Shown one piece after another: positions 1 through 11,217 of a stretch of 64,000 nt of DNA. The position numbers and the translations under genes are program-made. Every line of letters starts with the position of its first letter. Position 1 is the first letter of the stretch. The notes beneath the pieces are model-generated. The model had not been told where the DNA came from. It did not search any database and was given only the letters and a program-made list of their open reading frames with translations. Source of the DNA: Diphasiastrum complanatum (taxonomy: Eukaryota; Streptophyta; Lycopodiopsida; Lycopodiales; Lycopodiaceae); NCBI GenBank assembly GCA_029204225.1, contig CM055106.1:41432368-41496367 (forward strand), given 5' to 3'.

Positions 1-591
1 TGTATCATCAATCCCTGTAAGATCGTAGGTTTTGGCTCCATTCTGCAATTTCATTAGAGCACTTAGGAGTTTGTCCTTTCGCAGATGGAGAATATGTTGT
101 AGATCATGAAAAAAAATGTACTCTCTACCATTGATGATGATTGGAGAGAGGCTCTTGATTTGCAGCACTATCTCGTTTGCCTCACTAGTTTCTGGAGATG
201 ACTCAGAGAATTGCTGCAAGGAGAGTGCTCTTTCTTCTTCTTCATTTATTGGTTGCTCCTCCTCAACGTCGTTCATTTCATAGCATAGAATGGCCTCTTG
301 TGAGTCAATAGGCATTGGAACAATTGTATGTTCAAAAAGCAAGAATATAAAGACCATCTCACCTGAAATGATCTTCGAACCTATGTTCAACAAATTGTCC
401 CTATGCTGCTCCTCAACAGTCAAAATTCTATAGTGATTTCTAGACAGATTATTCAAAAATCTATTGAGTCTAGCTACAAATGGTCTATCACCCTTCCATA
501 TGTACGTTAGTAAGTTGTATGGAATCCATGCAATATCTGAAGCAGAAACTCTTATACTATACAGAAAAAGTGTTCTATTCATATAATCCAT
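1..591 (-). CDS. Hypothetical ORF, cut by window edge
   Basis: On the minus strand a frame stays open from about position 675 to the window edge at 1, with the first internal ATG near 591. It encodes more than 195 residues and continues outside the window. I do not recognise a family. Visible parts are a Tyr/Trp-rich stretch (SDIAWIPYNLLTYIWKGDRP), an Arg/Asn-rich helix (FVARLNRFLNNLSRN), an acidic linker (NDVEEEQPINEEEER) and a C-terminal part with YIFFHDLQHILHLRKDKLL. Open codons resume further upstream (to about 770), so an upstream exon or an older longer frame is possible. It is divergent from the histone-fold segment about 780 bp away and may belong to the same unit. It could be a gene of an unknown mobile element; nothing in the sequence decides this. 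Confidence 0.45.
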   Translation of the reverse strand, partial: MDYMNRTLFLYSIRVSASDIAWIPYNLLTYIWKGDRPFVARLNRFLNNLSRNHYRILTVEEQHRDNLLNIGSKIISGEMVFIFLLFEHTIVPMPIDSQEAILCYEMNDVEEEQPINEEEERALSLQQFSESSPETSEANEIVLQIKSLSPIIINGREYIFFHDLQHILHLRKDKLLSALMKLQNGAKTYDLTGIDDT

Positions 592-1374
592 GGCAAATGA
601 CACACTTTCTGTGTTAGCTATGGCCGTAGCTAGTGTATCTTGTGGCACAGAAGATGGGAAAGATCCTATCTATTTGATGTTCAAACTTTGTACCACATAG
701 AAGTCTTGAAACCTCAATCCTAGCATTCTCCATGACAGTGTGGAATAGTAAACCTAGTAAAACGGTGGTCTAGAACTGTTAAGAAAAACAACTAATTCAC
801 ATAAAGCAAAACTAGAGTTGTGAAAATGAGGAAGGTTTCTCATATTTAGTTTCTTTTTTTAAAATAACTTTTTTGAACTATATTTCGGAACAATGGTTTA
901 TATATATACATACTCATATTGGTTGAGTGCGCATTTTGGCACAATGAGAGGCATGAATTAAAAGCGTATGCACATATTCAATATGCGGACACGTGGCATG
1001 TGCCTATTAATTGACAGTTCATTCAGTTCCTTACATGTGTCAGAATCCTAATGATGATGCTCACTAACGTGTCAGAAGTCAAGGAATAATATGATGTCAC
1101 TTGTCCATTCATTCACTTTTACCAATAAAAATTCAACACGTGGATTTCAAGTTTGACTCCACACGTGTGGGATAACATGTTATGTATATAAATTTCATTG
1201 AACCCAATCATGACACTTTTTTTTTTTTAGTTTTCGCATATCTGATTAGTGCGCACCTGTAGACGCCCATAAGGTACCTATTTAGTATTTGTGCATAAGT
1301 CCAATATCCATTTCATACACTTTAAATTTTTTAGCTTCATCACCATTTTTTTGAGCCTTTGTCAGATCTTTGTT
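592..1374. other. Divergent intergenic region
   Basis: AT-rich spacer between the minus-strand ORF on the left and the plus-strand histone-fold segment on the right. It holds TA-rich stretches (near 900-915 and 1185-1195) that could serve as TATA elements and several ACGTG cores (near 990, 1135 and 1160), as in G-box/ABRE-like sites. No coding potential or repeat was recognised. The role as a shared promoter is inferred from position only. Confidence 0.3.
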
Positions 1375-1976
1375 ATGGCTAGTACTGGTAGGAGAACATC
1401 GACGAGAAGAAGCCATTGAATGAGAGAGATAAAAAGTATCAAAGGTCAACGGAGCTTATGATTCCAAAGGCTCCATTCTATCGTTTGGTACGTGAAATCA
1501 CCAGAGAGAATCTGGGTTGGTACAATGGTTTTACAGTTTCAGCTATTATGGTCTTTCAAGAAGCCTATGAAGATTTTCAAGCTCAATTTTTTGAGGATTC
1601 CTTCCTGCTTGCCATCCATGCAAAGCGTGTCACCATTATGCCCAAAGATTTTCAACTTTCATCTAGATTAAGAGATAGAAGTTCTAGACTTCACAGGGGT
1701 GAGGCCTCTACGACTCGTCCACCTCCAATGGATAGAACAAACCTTCTCACATGGACGACTCGCAAGCAAGCAAAACCAAAGCAATCCCAAGACCTCGAGG
1801 AATTCACGAGGAAGGAAATACGTAGTAAAAGGGCAAAGAAACATAATACTAATAATAATGAAACTCTTAAATCTGATAGCCGGTCAAGTACAGATGCAGA
1901 GGAACACATTTTAGAAGAGGTTTCAAAAAAGACTGTTGATACCATATTTTCACTAATGCTAGCTTTACTTTGGTAA
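1375..1976 (+). CDS. Divergent histone H3-fold protein segment (CENH3-like) with basic tail extension
   Basis: Between 1416 and about 1680 the plus strand encodes an almost complete histone H3 fold. The alpha-N/alpha-1 part contains KKYQRSTELMIPKAPFYRLV, which parallels [20 protein letters not shown] of H3. The alpha-2 helix is VSAIMVFQEAYEDF, and the alpha-3 part contains AIHAKRVTIMPKDFQLSSRL, nearly identical to canonical H3. The loop between alpha-1 and alpha-2 appears one residue longer than in canonical H3, as in centromeric H3 variants. A short Arg/Ser/Thr-rich stretch starting at the ATG at 1375 resembles a reduced H3 tail but lies in another frame. After the fold comes about 95 residues of basic, low-complexity sequence absent from normal H3. 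Downstream at about 2020-2390 lies a Ulp1-like peptidase segment on the same strand. I infer either a captured histone domain in a mobile element or a degraded CENH3-type gene. The fold is secure; expression and function are not. Confidence 0.7.
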
Positions 1977-2017
1977 GATGTCAAAAAACTGATTAATAAA
2001 AATAAAATTTGTTTTGC

Positions 2018-2395
2018 AGGCTGCATTGGAGTTTAAATATAATTTCCATGGCCACTATTTTGGATGGGGTGGTGAAACCTGTATGCATTAAAATGAATTC
2101 TTGTGAAAATAGCCACGGAAGTTTTGATAAACAACTTCTTACGATTCTTGAAGTGTTGCCAACTTCAGCCACATCTATGGCTACCAAGAATAATATCAAT
2201 CAAGGTATCAACATTAGCGATGAATATATTCAGAATTTTATTTAGATAGACCTTATATTTGTTTTTGATTTACAGACTCCCCAACAAGATGCATTTAGTT
2301 GCGGCTGGTCTATACTCTATAATGCAAAGATATTTTTTGAGTGGTACAATTTTCAACAAGACACGGTCAATATCGAGCAAGTGAGCATCACGATC
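2018..2395 (+). CDS. Ulp1-like (C48) cysteine-peptidase segment
   Basis: Two blocks on the plus strand look like a SUMO-protease/Ulp1-type catalytic domain. The first (about 2019-2205) has LHWSLNIIS, matching the His-Trp strand of Ulp1, followed by a segment ending GSFDKQLLTILEVL, which matches the 'SH....ll.yL' part that follows the active-site turn. The second (about 2275-2390) has TPQQDAFSCGWSILYNAKIF, matching the Q-x-D-x-x-x-C-G motif that supplies the oxyanion Gln and catalytic Cys. Intron-like boundaries (GT at about 1973, TTTGCAG at 2012-2018, GT near 2203, TTTACAG near 2274) separate the blocks. C48-like domains in plants occur in host ULP genes and are common in MULE and other transposons. 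The locus looks damaged, so I treat it as a relic. Position directly after the H3-fold segment suggests one transcription unit. Confidence 0.6.
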
Positions 2396-2550
2396 CTGCT
2401 TGTTTTTTACTTTATGTATTTTTCATTATGAATGCGGCCGTATTTCTCAACTCAATTTTGTGTGTGTTTGCAATTCTCGCTTGTTGTGTACACATTTAAT
2501 GATGTGTATTAATTCAGACAATATTTAATCAAACTCATCCTTACAAAGGC

Positions 2551-2767
2551 AGTAATATGTGATCCTAAAAATGATAAGGCTGATTTAGAAGCAAGGTCGA
2601 AATTAAGAGCCTTTTCTCCTGATGTCATTATTATGGATCACAAAGGTGTTGCATTTTATAATGAGATATCTATTGTTAAAGAAGAGATCAAGCCGATGGA
2701 ACACAGATCAAAGAAAGAGAGGAAGCCAGCACGGCCACAAGAAAAAGTAGTCAAATCTTTAGAATGA
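2551..2767 (+). CDS. Possible 3' exon of the histone-fold/Ulp1-like unit
   Basis: A frame open on the plus strand ends at TGA 2767 and encodes a charged region with the segments DPKNDKADLEARSKLRAFSP and KEEIKPMEHRSKKERKP. An AAAG acceptor lies at its left edge. It has no recognised domain; the Lys/Glu/Arg-rich end resembles the basic extension after the histone fold. It is assigned to the same unit only by strand and proximity. The following 290 bp (2768-3060) hold no recognised feature. Confidence 0.3.
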
Positions 2768-3060
2768 AGCATAGTTTGTAAAAAAAAAGCCCAATGTTTG
2801 GGGCTCATTTTTATTGATATAAAAAGCTTTAACATAGTAAATTTATTTTCACGATCTCATGTGCTTGCTTTTGCATATCATGGCTCTTCTATCACCTTGA
2901 TCATCGTACCTAGATCTTTGCATTTTGTAAATTGTTCTTGTCTTTTCCGTATCTACAAAAGAAAAAAATGTTTTATTGAATACTGCATAAAACATAACTT
3001 TGTATTGTTGACAAATTATTGCATCAAATAAAATTAAATATTGAAAACCTTACCAATTTC

Positions 3061-3885
3061 TCATGAACAATGAACCTAAAGCATTCCGGAAGCTCATATT
3101 GTAATAAGACAAGCTCTGTTCAGATATAATGAAGGCTCCAGTCTTCTTCAACTTCAACAGTAATAATGAGTTTGTCATTCTATGTAATGTCAATATGATG
3201 TCAGGAGTAATCCATTCTTCACTATCCAAGCTTGGAAGTGTAAGGGCCTCAAGGTTTCCAGATCTTCCATGCGTATCTAGAATGTAAAGTGATTCATAAA
3301 AATAGATTCCACTGTCGGCAAGTTATTTTGAAGATCGGCCTTTGTACTGCAATTTTCCTATATCTGAATGTATGACATCCAATATACCTACAAGTGATTG
3401 TGTGGGTTCCCATTCCTTTATATTTGATGGATATAAATCTGCATGATAGAATAGACATGAGTTTCCAAATAGATATCCAAATTCAGTATGCTAAATAAAA
3501 GTAACTCTGCATAAAAGAATAGAGTTGAATTTAGTTGCATAAGAATAAAACGGCAATAATTCAGATACTTATAATTGCATTTTTTATGATTATTTGGATT
3601 GACGGATTGAATACTCAACTCGGAATGCATATAAACATGTTGAAGTAACAGCTCTGAAATGGATTGTCCACCTGGCGATGCTTTAAAGTCAAGAATTCTA
3701 GCTTTCCAATAGGACCTGAAACATAACTTGGATTGTTTTCTCTTTCTAAATGCTCCTTTTGATGATGGATGTATTAATATCCATGTGTTTTTGAAGTATT
3801 TTTTTGGTATCCAATTTCCTGCTTCGTCTTTCTCGTTGTGAAGAATGATAGAATCTATTGTGGATCTCGGTCTCCTTGATGCCAT
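3061..3885 (-). CDS. Hypothetical minus-strand gene of unknown family
   Basis: Starts at the ATG near 3885 with MASRRPRSTIDSIILHNEKD, a basic Ser/Arg-rich start that resembles in composition the MASTGRRTSTRRS start of the histone-fold unit. It continues with KNTWILIHPSSKGAF and KLCFRSYWKARILDFKASPG. A second coding-like block on the same strand lies at about 3065-3425 (segments LYPSNIKEWEPTQSLVGILD, SGIYFYESLYILDTHG and EEWITPDIILTLHRM), preceded by a TGCAG acceptor near 3431. No family was recognised. The unit looks interrupted and I treat it as a relic in the same cluster as the H3-fold/Ulp1 segment. It could be a gene of an unknown transposon or virus-like element. Confidence 0.35.
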
Positions 3886-4097
<212 letters not shown>

Positions 4098-4450
4098 CAG
4101 AATTCAAACTTTGTCGCTAATTGTAACTATGCAAGAATACTGCGATAACAATATCCAACCAATGTTGTTACTATTATAAACTAGTTTGTAACTGTGGTCT
4201 AGTTTGTAACCATTCTGGGTTAATAATTTAACTTGAAAAAGTCGATTCGGGGCAGCATTGTACTCTACGGGCTGCACAAGCCAACCAATCATATGCGTAA
4301 GAGCTGTCTGGCGGCAATTTAAAATATTCAAAAATTACAAGCCAATTTGCTAGTCCCGATGAGCTACGTTACGTAGAATTCATTTTTGGGTCTTTTGATT
4401 GGTCCAAGTGAAAGCAAAAATTAGAGAAAAATAAATAAAAGTATCTTTTG
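4098..4450. other. Unassigned spacer
   Basis: No coding potential, terminal repeat or RNA gene was recognised between the microsatellite and the Copia fragment. Confidence 0.5.
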
Positions 4451-5540
4451 AGAAGGCTCTTTTGTATCAGGAACTCCTATAATGAATTCAGCTGATTGTA
4501 ATGTTTTTTCAAAGCATATAAACACCAATTCAGTTCACATAGCTCTTTATGTAGATGATGCATTTATTCTGTCTAACGACACTTCTCTACTGCACACTAG
4601 TAAGAGTGATCTGTCAAAGGAATTTAGGAGTTGTCCATTCTTTGCTAGGAATTCACATTACTAGAAATAGGCTTCAGAAGAAGATCTATCTTAGCTAGCA
4701 GGCATATCTAAAAGGCATTTTAGAAAATTTTCATATGTCTGATTGCAAACCCATTGATACTCCAATGGATCCAAGTACAGTATTGACTAAACCTACTTGT
4801 GCTGATTCTGATAGTGAAGTACTCGACATAGCGAAGTACCTTTATCATTCACTAATAGGATCTTTAATGTATGCAATGTTGTGTACTAGGACCAGATGGA
4901 GCATACACTGTTAGAACATTAAGTCAATTCATGTCTAATCCTAGGATCTCTCATTGGAAAGCTTTAAAGAGAGTGATGAGATATATTTAGGGAAGTTTAG
5001 ATCACATTTTATGTTATGATGGAAATGCTATCGACCCACTCGTCCTGCGAGGCTACTCCGACTCAGATTGGGGAGGAACAGTCTCTACCAGAAAATCTAC
5101 CTCCGGTATCTGTTTCTATCTAGCAGGGGGACCGATTTCGTGGAACTCAATGAAGCAGAAATCAGCTGTGCTTTCTTCAACAGAGGCAAAGTACATCACA
5201 ACATGCCAAGCTTCAAAAGAAACTGTATGGATCAAGTTATTACTTCACGACTTACATCACACTCAGTTCAATGCTACCACCATTTTGTGTAGCAACTTGA
5301 GTTGTATTTCACTGTCACTGAATCCCAGAATTCATGGCAAATCCAAGCACATAGAAATCTAGTATCATTTCATTCGGGAGAAAGTTTTCTTAGAGCAAGT
5401 GATCCTTCAATACTGCTCCACAACAGAAATGGTCGCAGATATCTTCACCAAAGCGCTTCCCAAGATCAAGCACCAGAAGTTCTTCAACATGCTGAACCTG
5501 ACAAAGATACCAAGGCACCAACCATGACCTTAAAGGGGAC
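4451..5540 (+). mobile_element. Ty1/Copia retrotransposon fossil, 3' part of pol (RT end and RNase H)
   Basis: Segments typical of Copia pol appear in order: ALYVDDAFILSN (RT YVDD box), GRNSLYQ/SDSDW region, ISWNSMKQKSAVLSSTEAKY (RNase H), IHGKSKHIEI and VADIFTKALPK (conserved Copia C-terminus). A purine-rich tract at about 5531-5540 precedes TGTTGG at 5541, the expected start of the 3' LTR. The 5' two thirds of the element are absent. Many breaks are present; it is old and non-functional. Confidence 0.85.
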
Positions 5541-6700
5541 TGTTGGAAATTAAGCCCACAATTGTCTCCTTGGAATCATAACTTAGACAGCCAATTTATT
5601 TGAAGGACATCTACAATGGACTTTCGGCTGATCTCCAACAAAGAGTAACCAATCCCATCATAATTTCAAGTTCAGATGTTAAGTTTAATAACTTGAAGTC
5701 ATTGAAGACTTGGCCATCTTCAAGGACTTCCACAAAACTTGCATTTAGAACAAGCCTGCAGATTTACATACTTTTTCAACAGTCTGCAGAAATACACTAA
5801 GTGTCGCACAGTTCACATTTTTCGCACTTTCTTGAAAACTGCGACACTTGCCTTCGACTTCTTCTGTTCAATTATTTTGAAGAAGTCAACTTGTTCACAG
5901 TTCAACAGTTTAACTATTTTCAACACCTTCGACTTTTCGCATTTTTCCGAAAAATGCGAAGAGAGAGAAAATTCCATAAGGTCCTCTATTTTTAAGGGTT
6001 AAACTGTTATAGACACCTTCGCCAACTTTTAAAGGCACCTTCAGCCTTTTCGCATTTTTTTCGAAGAGTGCGAGAGAGTCAAACTGTTAAAGACATCTTC
6101 GCTTTTTTGAGGGCACCTTAAACTTGTTTAGGGCACCTCCGGCTCTTTCGCAAAATCCCAAAGAGAGAGAAAAAAGCCGAAGGTCATCTATTTTTTAACG
6201 AGGAACGTTCCCAGCCACTTCCCGAAATTTGCGAAGTGAGAGAATTTGTGATGTCCTCATCCGCGTCAACGATCCTGATTTGTTGACCGTATATACTATG
6301 TATAGTTGTCACAAAAGCCATATACTTCCAAGTACAACGGTTTTCCTAATTAACTGACAAACATTCAATGTAGTTAATACACGGATGAAATCTATAAATA
6401 GATCATCCAAACACAGATTATGTGTTGCTCCGTCCATGAGACGTATTATTTGAGCCTCCCAGTTACGCCAAACCATTTCTAATCTTTTCGGTGGACTATA
6501 CTCTTGTTTTTGAGAGTATGAATTAATTTTTAAGATCATGTTGGGCAATTAGAACACTTAAAACTGTGATTATGTTTAGCAAAAGCTTTCTATTAGACTG
6601 TTTTTGCATCTAGTAGCTGATTCTAACGGGAGAGCTGTTTCGCAATATTCTTGCTCTCTTCTCCGTTCACGTTCTTCTATCTCCCTTGTCCCATCACCTT
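5541..6700 (+). repeat. Probable 3' LTR of the Copia fossil; right border unclear
   Basis: Begins with TGTTGGAAAT after a purine tract. No matching 5' LTR lies in the window, so the right end is a guess. The middle (about 5800-6250) is rich in GCGAA/TTCGC-type short palindromes, and 5800-5965 matches the reverse complement of 42290-42470, so this part is a dispersed repeat. Confidence 0.4.
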
Positions 6701-7730
6701 CCCACATGTGGATGTTTGCCTCTAAGGCACATTGGCCAAGATTGCATCTTGAGCCAACTAAGGTTAAGTAAGGCCCTCTTCACATGGTAACTCATCACTC
6801 AGATGTCATCCCTCCTTGGAGCACACCACCCGTTCTTGCAAATCCCCAGTCCATGTTACCAACCATTTTCCATGCATTTCTCACATTCTTACTTGCTAGA
6901 ACGAGTCTACCAATCGCCATTAACTTTCTTTAATAGGTGTTCAAACAAAAGATCTAGTTTTTACATACTGTACCACATGTTGAAGAGGTAATGACGGGTT
7001 GGGGGCTAACCCATCCTCTCCCAACTCCGAAGAGCAGGCAAGAGGTTGACCCATGGCTCGAGTCCATGTGAAGTTCACATTTTGACTCACATTTAATCCG
7101 CAGCCTGTTGTTGAGGTCAGGATGAGGACGGGGTTACTCTCATGGAAAGACCCTCTAGCCTTTCCACATGCATGGCAACTTCTAAATGCCTTAAGTGGTG
7201 GTGCAAGGTTGCAACTTGCCCAGCTTCAAAGGGGGAGGGTGACAATCAAAAGTAAAGAACTCCAAATATTTGGGCTAACAAAGACCTGGGGGAGGTATAA
7301 GTAGTCTAACCAATACTTGTATAATAAAATGCTTCACATTAGTGGGATAGCAATAAAGACCAGAAACTTGAAAGCTTTGCACAATAGATTTCTCATCAGT
7401 TTACGTTGGAAAAATCAAATCAGATCAAATCAAAATCACTACATAAACAGTATTGTAATCTGTATTCTGGATGATGATATACTGTGTACTGGGGAGCGTA
7501 GTCTGTAAAGTAGAGGAGGAAAAAGATAAAGGAGGACAGTCAAACTGGCACAGTGTAGAACTGCATCACAAGAACCAAAGGCAAGGAATGGAAAATGAAG
7601 GAACGTAAAGAAATGGTTGTAGTATAATAGACTTGTTGTAGGTAGGAATATTTCCGTATCAAGCAGGCGATCAGAGAGGTAAGAAGCCCAAAGAAGAGGC
7701 CAGAGCATTGTCAAGAGCCAGAGTGTGTAA
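6701..7730. other. Unassigned region
   Basis: Short open frames only. No homology to known families or clear repeat structure recognised. Confidence 0.4.
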
Positions 7731-8095
7731 ATCAGCTTTTAGTTGAATATATGGTGCTGGACTCGAGAGCTGTGATAGGGTAGATTGTTTACTGTGTTTT
7801 ATTAGCTGAATAAACAATAGTACTGGACTGTGGGTGTAAGTAGAGATTGTTTAGTGTGTATAGATTGGACTCGAGAGCTGTGATAGGTGGATTGTATACT
7901 GGGTTTTATTAGCTGAATAAACAATAGTGCTGGACTGTGGGTGTGAGCAGAGATTGTTTAGTGTGTGTAGATTAGCTTTTAGCTGAATAAACAGTAGTGC
8001 TGACTGCTGACTCAATAGCTGGGAGCAGAGATTGTTAGCTGTGTGTGGACTAGCTTTTAGCTGAAGAAACAGTAGTGCAGTGCTGTGCTGTGTTG
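7730..8095 (+). repeat. Degenerate tandem repeat upstream of the GH17 gene
   Basis: Three to four imperfect copies of a roughly 95-120 bp unit built from ATTAGCTTTTAGCTGAATAA, CAGTAGTGCTGGACTGTGGG-type and GAGCAGAGATTGTTTAGTGT blocks. Copies start near 7730, 7805, 7900 and 7970. No coding role seen. Confidence 0.75.
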
Positions 8096-8989
8096 CCAAC
8101 GGTCTTCTGCGTTCTTTTGAGGCTGATCAGCTGCTGGCTGCTGCACGATTTCAAAAATCGACTTTTGTTTTCTGTTGTTGTCCTCAAAAACCCAACCAGC
8201 TTTGGATTTCACCCATGCTCCAGCTGCTCTAGGTCCATTGTATCTTTGTACCGAGCTACTTCCTGTGTTCCGCGTTTTTGTTCAGTTCGTCCCACTCGAT
8301 TGCATAGCTACGTGATTACTCGGAGCGGGTGGAGTCCCTCCCTCCCTCTCTTTCTCTGTCTGCGTCTGTCACTCTGCAAGTCAGAATCCAGCTGTTGCTT
8401 GCAAGCTAAGCAGCTGCTCATTGTGCGCTCCTGTAAATCGTTCAGTTTACCTGCAAACTTTTTCCTCTGGTTCTCGCTCTTTTTCCTAGCAACTTTTTGA
8501 TACTGAGGTGGCAGCCCAGCCATCATTGTCACCTCGGTTGTGCTCCTCTTGCAGAGTATTGCACTACCCTTTACATTCTTTCTCATTATTATCTCTTCCC
8601 ACGCGTGCAATCTCATTCGGAGAATATAAAATACAATTTTGCGCTGTGGCTAAAACTATTAATCTACCTCCTCGCAGGCACGGAGTTGGAACTTGGGATC
8701 ATATCTTCTTATAGGCTTATAACTGCGTATAAGCTGCAGTGGCGATGAGCTCTGCAATGCAATCAGAAACTGGTTTTCATTAATTTTCATAACCAGGATA
8801 AGAAACTGTCCTGCTTGAATACATTTGCACATCTATAGTACTACAGGAGAGAAACAACTAAAGCCCTGAAAACACCATTCTCTGAGCTGAGGATTTTTGT
8901 GAGATTGCCGAAGGCTTTGTGTGCGTTTGTCAATGAGCTGGCCCCACGAATCCATTTGAACACTAACGCCGTGTGAATAGTGAGCTTGA
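8096..8989 (+). promoter_or_regulatory. 5' flank and probable leader of the GH17 gene
   Basis: Pyrimidine-rich stretches (8335-8370 and 8455-8500) and a TATAA-like element near 8625 lie upstream of the predicted GH17 start codon at 8990. The transcription start cannot be fixed from sequence. No protein-coding gene was recognised here. Confidence 0.3.
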
Positions 8990-11217
8990 ATGGAGGACGC
9001 AAGGAGGAGTGGATTGCACTGGGTTGTCATGGCACTGGGGGCGTGTCTGCTCTCATACCTAGCATCATCGGAAGGTAGCAATCCTATACTCATGTGCTAT
9101 ACACAATCCTAAAGTGTAGCTCATCTTGTGAGTTTCTCTTATGCTGGCTGGCTCCATCAGTTACCGTGGATTTGTGTTTGGAAAAATTTTATTAGCTTAG
9201 TGCAAATGTGCCGATTTTATCATTATAATCACCTTGTTTTATTTAACGTCATTGCCGAGTACGATATTTTCGTAGCTTTACTCTAAGAAAGAACTATTTA
9301 GGCTATTTAGCTATGCTGAATGAACGTTTCTCAAAGCTGGGTTTCTTGGGATGCAGGAAGTTTCATCGGGATTAACGTTCATTCACACCTCCCAAGCCAC
9401 GTTGATCCGAAGCATGTTGTGGACTTGGTGAAGAAGTTAGGGGTGGGACATGTGAGGCTTCATGATGCTAACTCTTCCATTCTTAGCGCTTTTGCATATT
9501 CTGATGTTGAGATTCTTGTTGGCATCACAAACAATCTGATTCCAACTGTTGCTTCATCCCAAGCTGTAGCAAGTGCCTGGCTGAAGGACCATGTATTCGT
9601 GCATCTTCCGTACGTAAAAATTACAGGGATCGTTGTGGGCAACGAAGTCCTATCTAAGTTCAGCTCGGCGGGAGCAATTCTTCTTCCGGCAATGCGAAAC
9701 GTTTACAATGCACTTGCTGTTGCTAATATGGATAAGCAGATCAAAGTGTCTACTTCTCTCTCCAGCTCATTGCTTTCCACTGGGTTTCTCCCCTCCCAAG
9801 CACGTTTCAACTCTACTTATTCTGCTCTCATCGAACCGCTTTTAAATTTTCTCTCCGAAAGTGAGTCTTACTTTATGCTCAGTATCAAACCATTGGCATT
9901 GTACCTGCAATACAAGCACAATACCTCTCTGGACTATGCCTTGTTCCTCCCCAACCAAGGAGTTTTTGATACAAATACAAACCTCCCCTACAAGAACCTC
10001 TTTGACGCTGCAGTTGATGCTACATACAATGCTATGGCAGCCATGAACCATCCTGAGCTACCCGTTGTTGTGAGTGAAATTTATTGGCCAACTTTAGGGA
10101 CTTCTCCAGAGGAGGGATCTCCTGAAAATGCTGCTTTATTCAATAAAAACCTAGTCAGGCATATTCTTAGCAACAATGGGACACCTCAAAGACCTGGTGC
10201 TGAAATACAGACTTACATGTTTGACCCTTTTAGTGAACTCAAAATAATTGGAGTTACATCAGAGCACCAATGGAGCATTTTTGAACATAATACTCAGAAG
10301 CCCTTTAATCATAGAGCTTTGTTGGGATTTTATACCCGTGACACTGTGAATGGATCGAGTCAAAGCTGGTGTGTTGCAAAGGGTGGAATCCCGGACTCGC
10401 AATTGGGAACTGCTTTAAACTGGGCATGTGGTCAAGGTAGTGCAGATTGTGGAGCAATCCAGTCTGACGGGTCATGTTTCAATCCAGACACATACTCATC
10501 ACATGCATCATATGCATTTAACAGCTACTATCAGAAGAGTGGACAGACAGCTGGATCATGTGATTTTGGAGGCAGTGCAATGACTGTTACTGTGGATCCA
10601 AGTATGTTTAACATCAGCCACCATGCACTCATCTTCTTCTTTGCTTTGCTTTCCCTAGAGGACTTAATGTTCATGTTTCCTGTAACTGGACGCAATATGC
10701 ATATGGAAGATTGCCTGTAAATATTGAATGTTTACTATTTTGCTCAGGGCGATACGTGAGTCATGCAGTTATGTAATTGTTTTTATCTGTTCTGTATGGC
10801 AGGTTATGCAAGCTGCTCATTCGCACCAAGGTATTTAGTTCCGAACTGTAATGCCATGACTCAAATTGAACTGTGACTGTTTAGTTTTAGTTAATATGTG
10901 TATGCCTTAGTTACTGCGTGATTTAATTTTGCTTCCCATAACATTTTTCAGTATAAATTGACATCCATTTCTTTCCTACATAATTATCCTATTGATTTGT
11001 GCAAAGAGTAGGAAAATAGCACTCCTAGACAATACATTTCTTATGAATGTTGTTGTAACTTAGTCACATTTCGGTGATTGATTGCAGTGGTGGCTCATCA
11101 AATCAGACGTTTAATCCCAATGGTAGCAACAATTCTAGCTTTGGTGTACCACTGCGTGCCAGCAGCCTTTTGGTTGCAGCACTTGCATCTCTACCCATTC
11201 TAGCCTTCCTGCGATAG
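8990..11217 (+). CDS. Glucan endo-1,3-beta-glucosidase, GH17 with X8/CBM43 domain and GPI-anchor signal
   Basis: Four exons give a complete 495-residue protein: 8990-9074, 9357-10601, 10803-10830 and 11088-11217. All junctions obey GT-AG and keep frame. Residues 1-28 form a signal peptide (hydrophobic WVVMALGACLLSYLASS). The GH17 TIM barrel follows (FIGINV near 31-36, HVRLHDAN, SLDYALF). The acid/base Glu is at 125 in VVGNEVL and the nucleophile Glu at 269 in VVVSEIYWP. A Cys-rich X8/CBM43 domain begins at WCVAKGG (366) and contains NWACGQG, DCGAI, CFNP, YAFNSYYQ and CDFGG. The last exon is Ser/Asn/Gly-rich and ends in a hydrophobic tail (SLLVAALASLPILAFLR), a GPI-attachment signal. Family members hydrolyse 1,3-beta-glucans such as callose at the cell surface or plasmodesmata. 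The ATG at 8990 is chosen because only the spliced first exon supplies a signal peptide; the ATG at 9320 would start in the intron. Confidence 0.95.

Noticed and set aside
1375-2767. Reading the histone-fold unit as an ordinary replication-dependent H3 gene
   Set aside because: The fold is too divergent, the N-terminal tail is very short and out of frame, and a long basic extension plus a peptidase segment follow.
9633-10051. Alternative frames inside the GH17 exon
   Set aside because: Shadows of the GH17 coding sequence, which has full family support.
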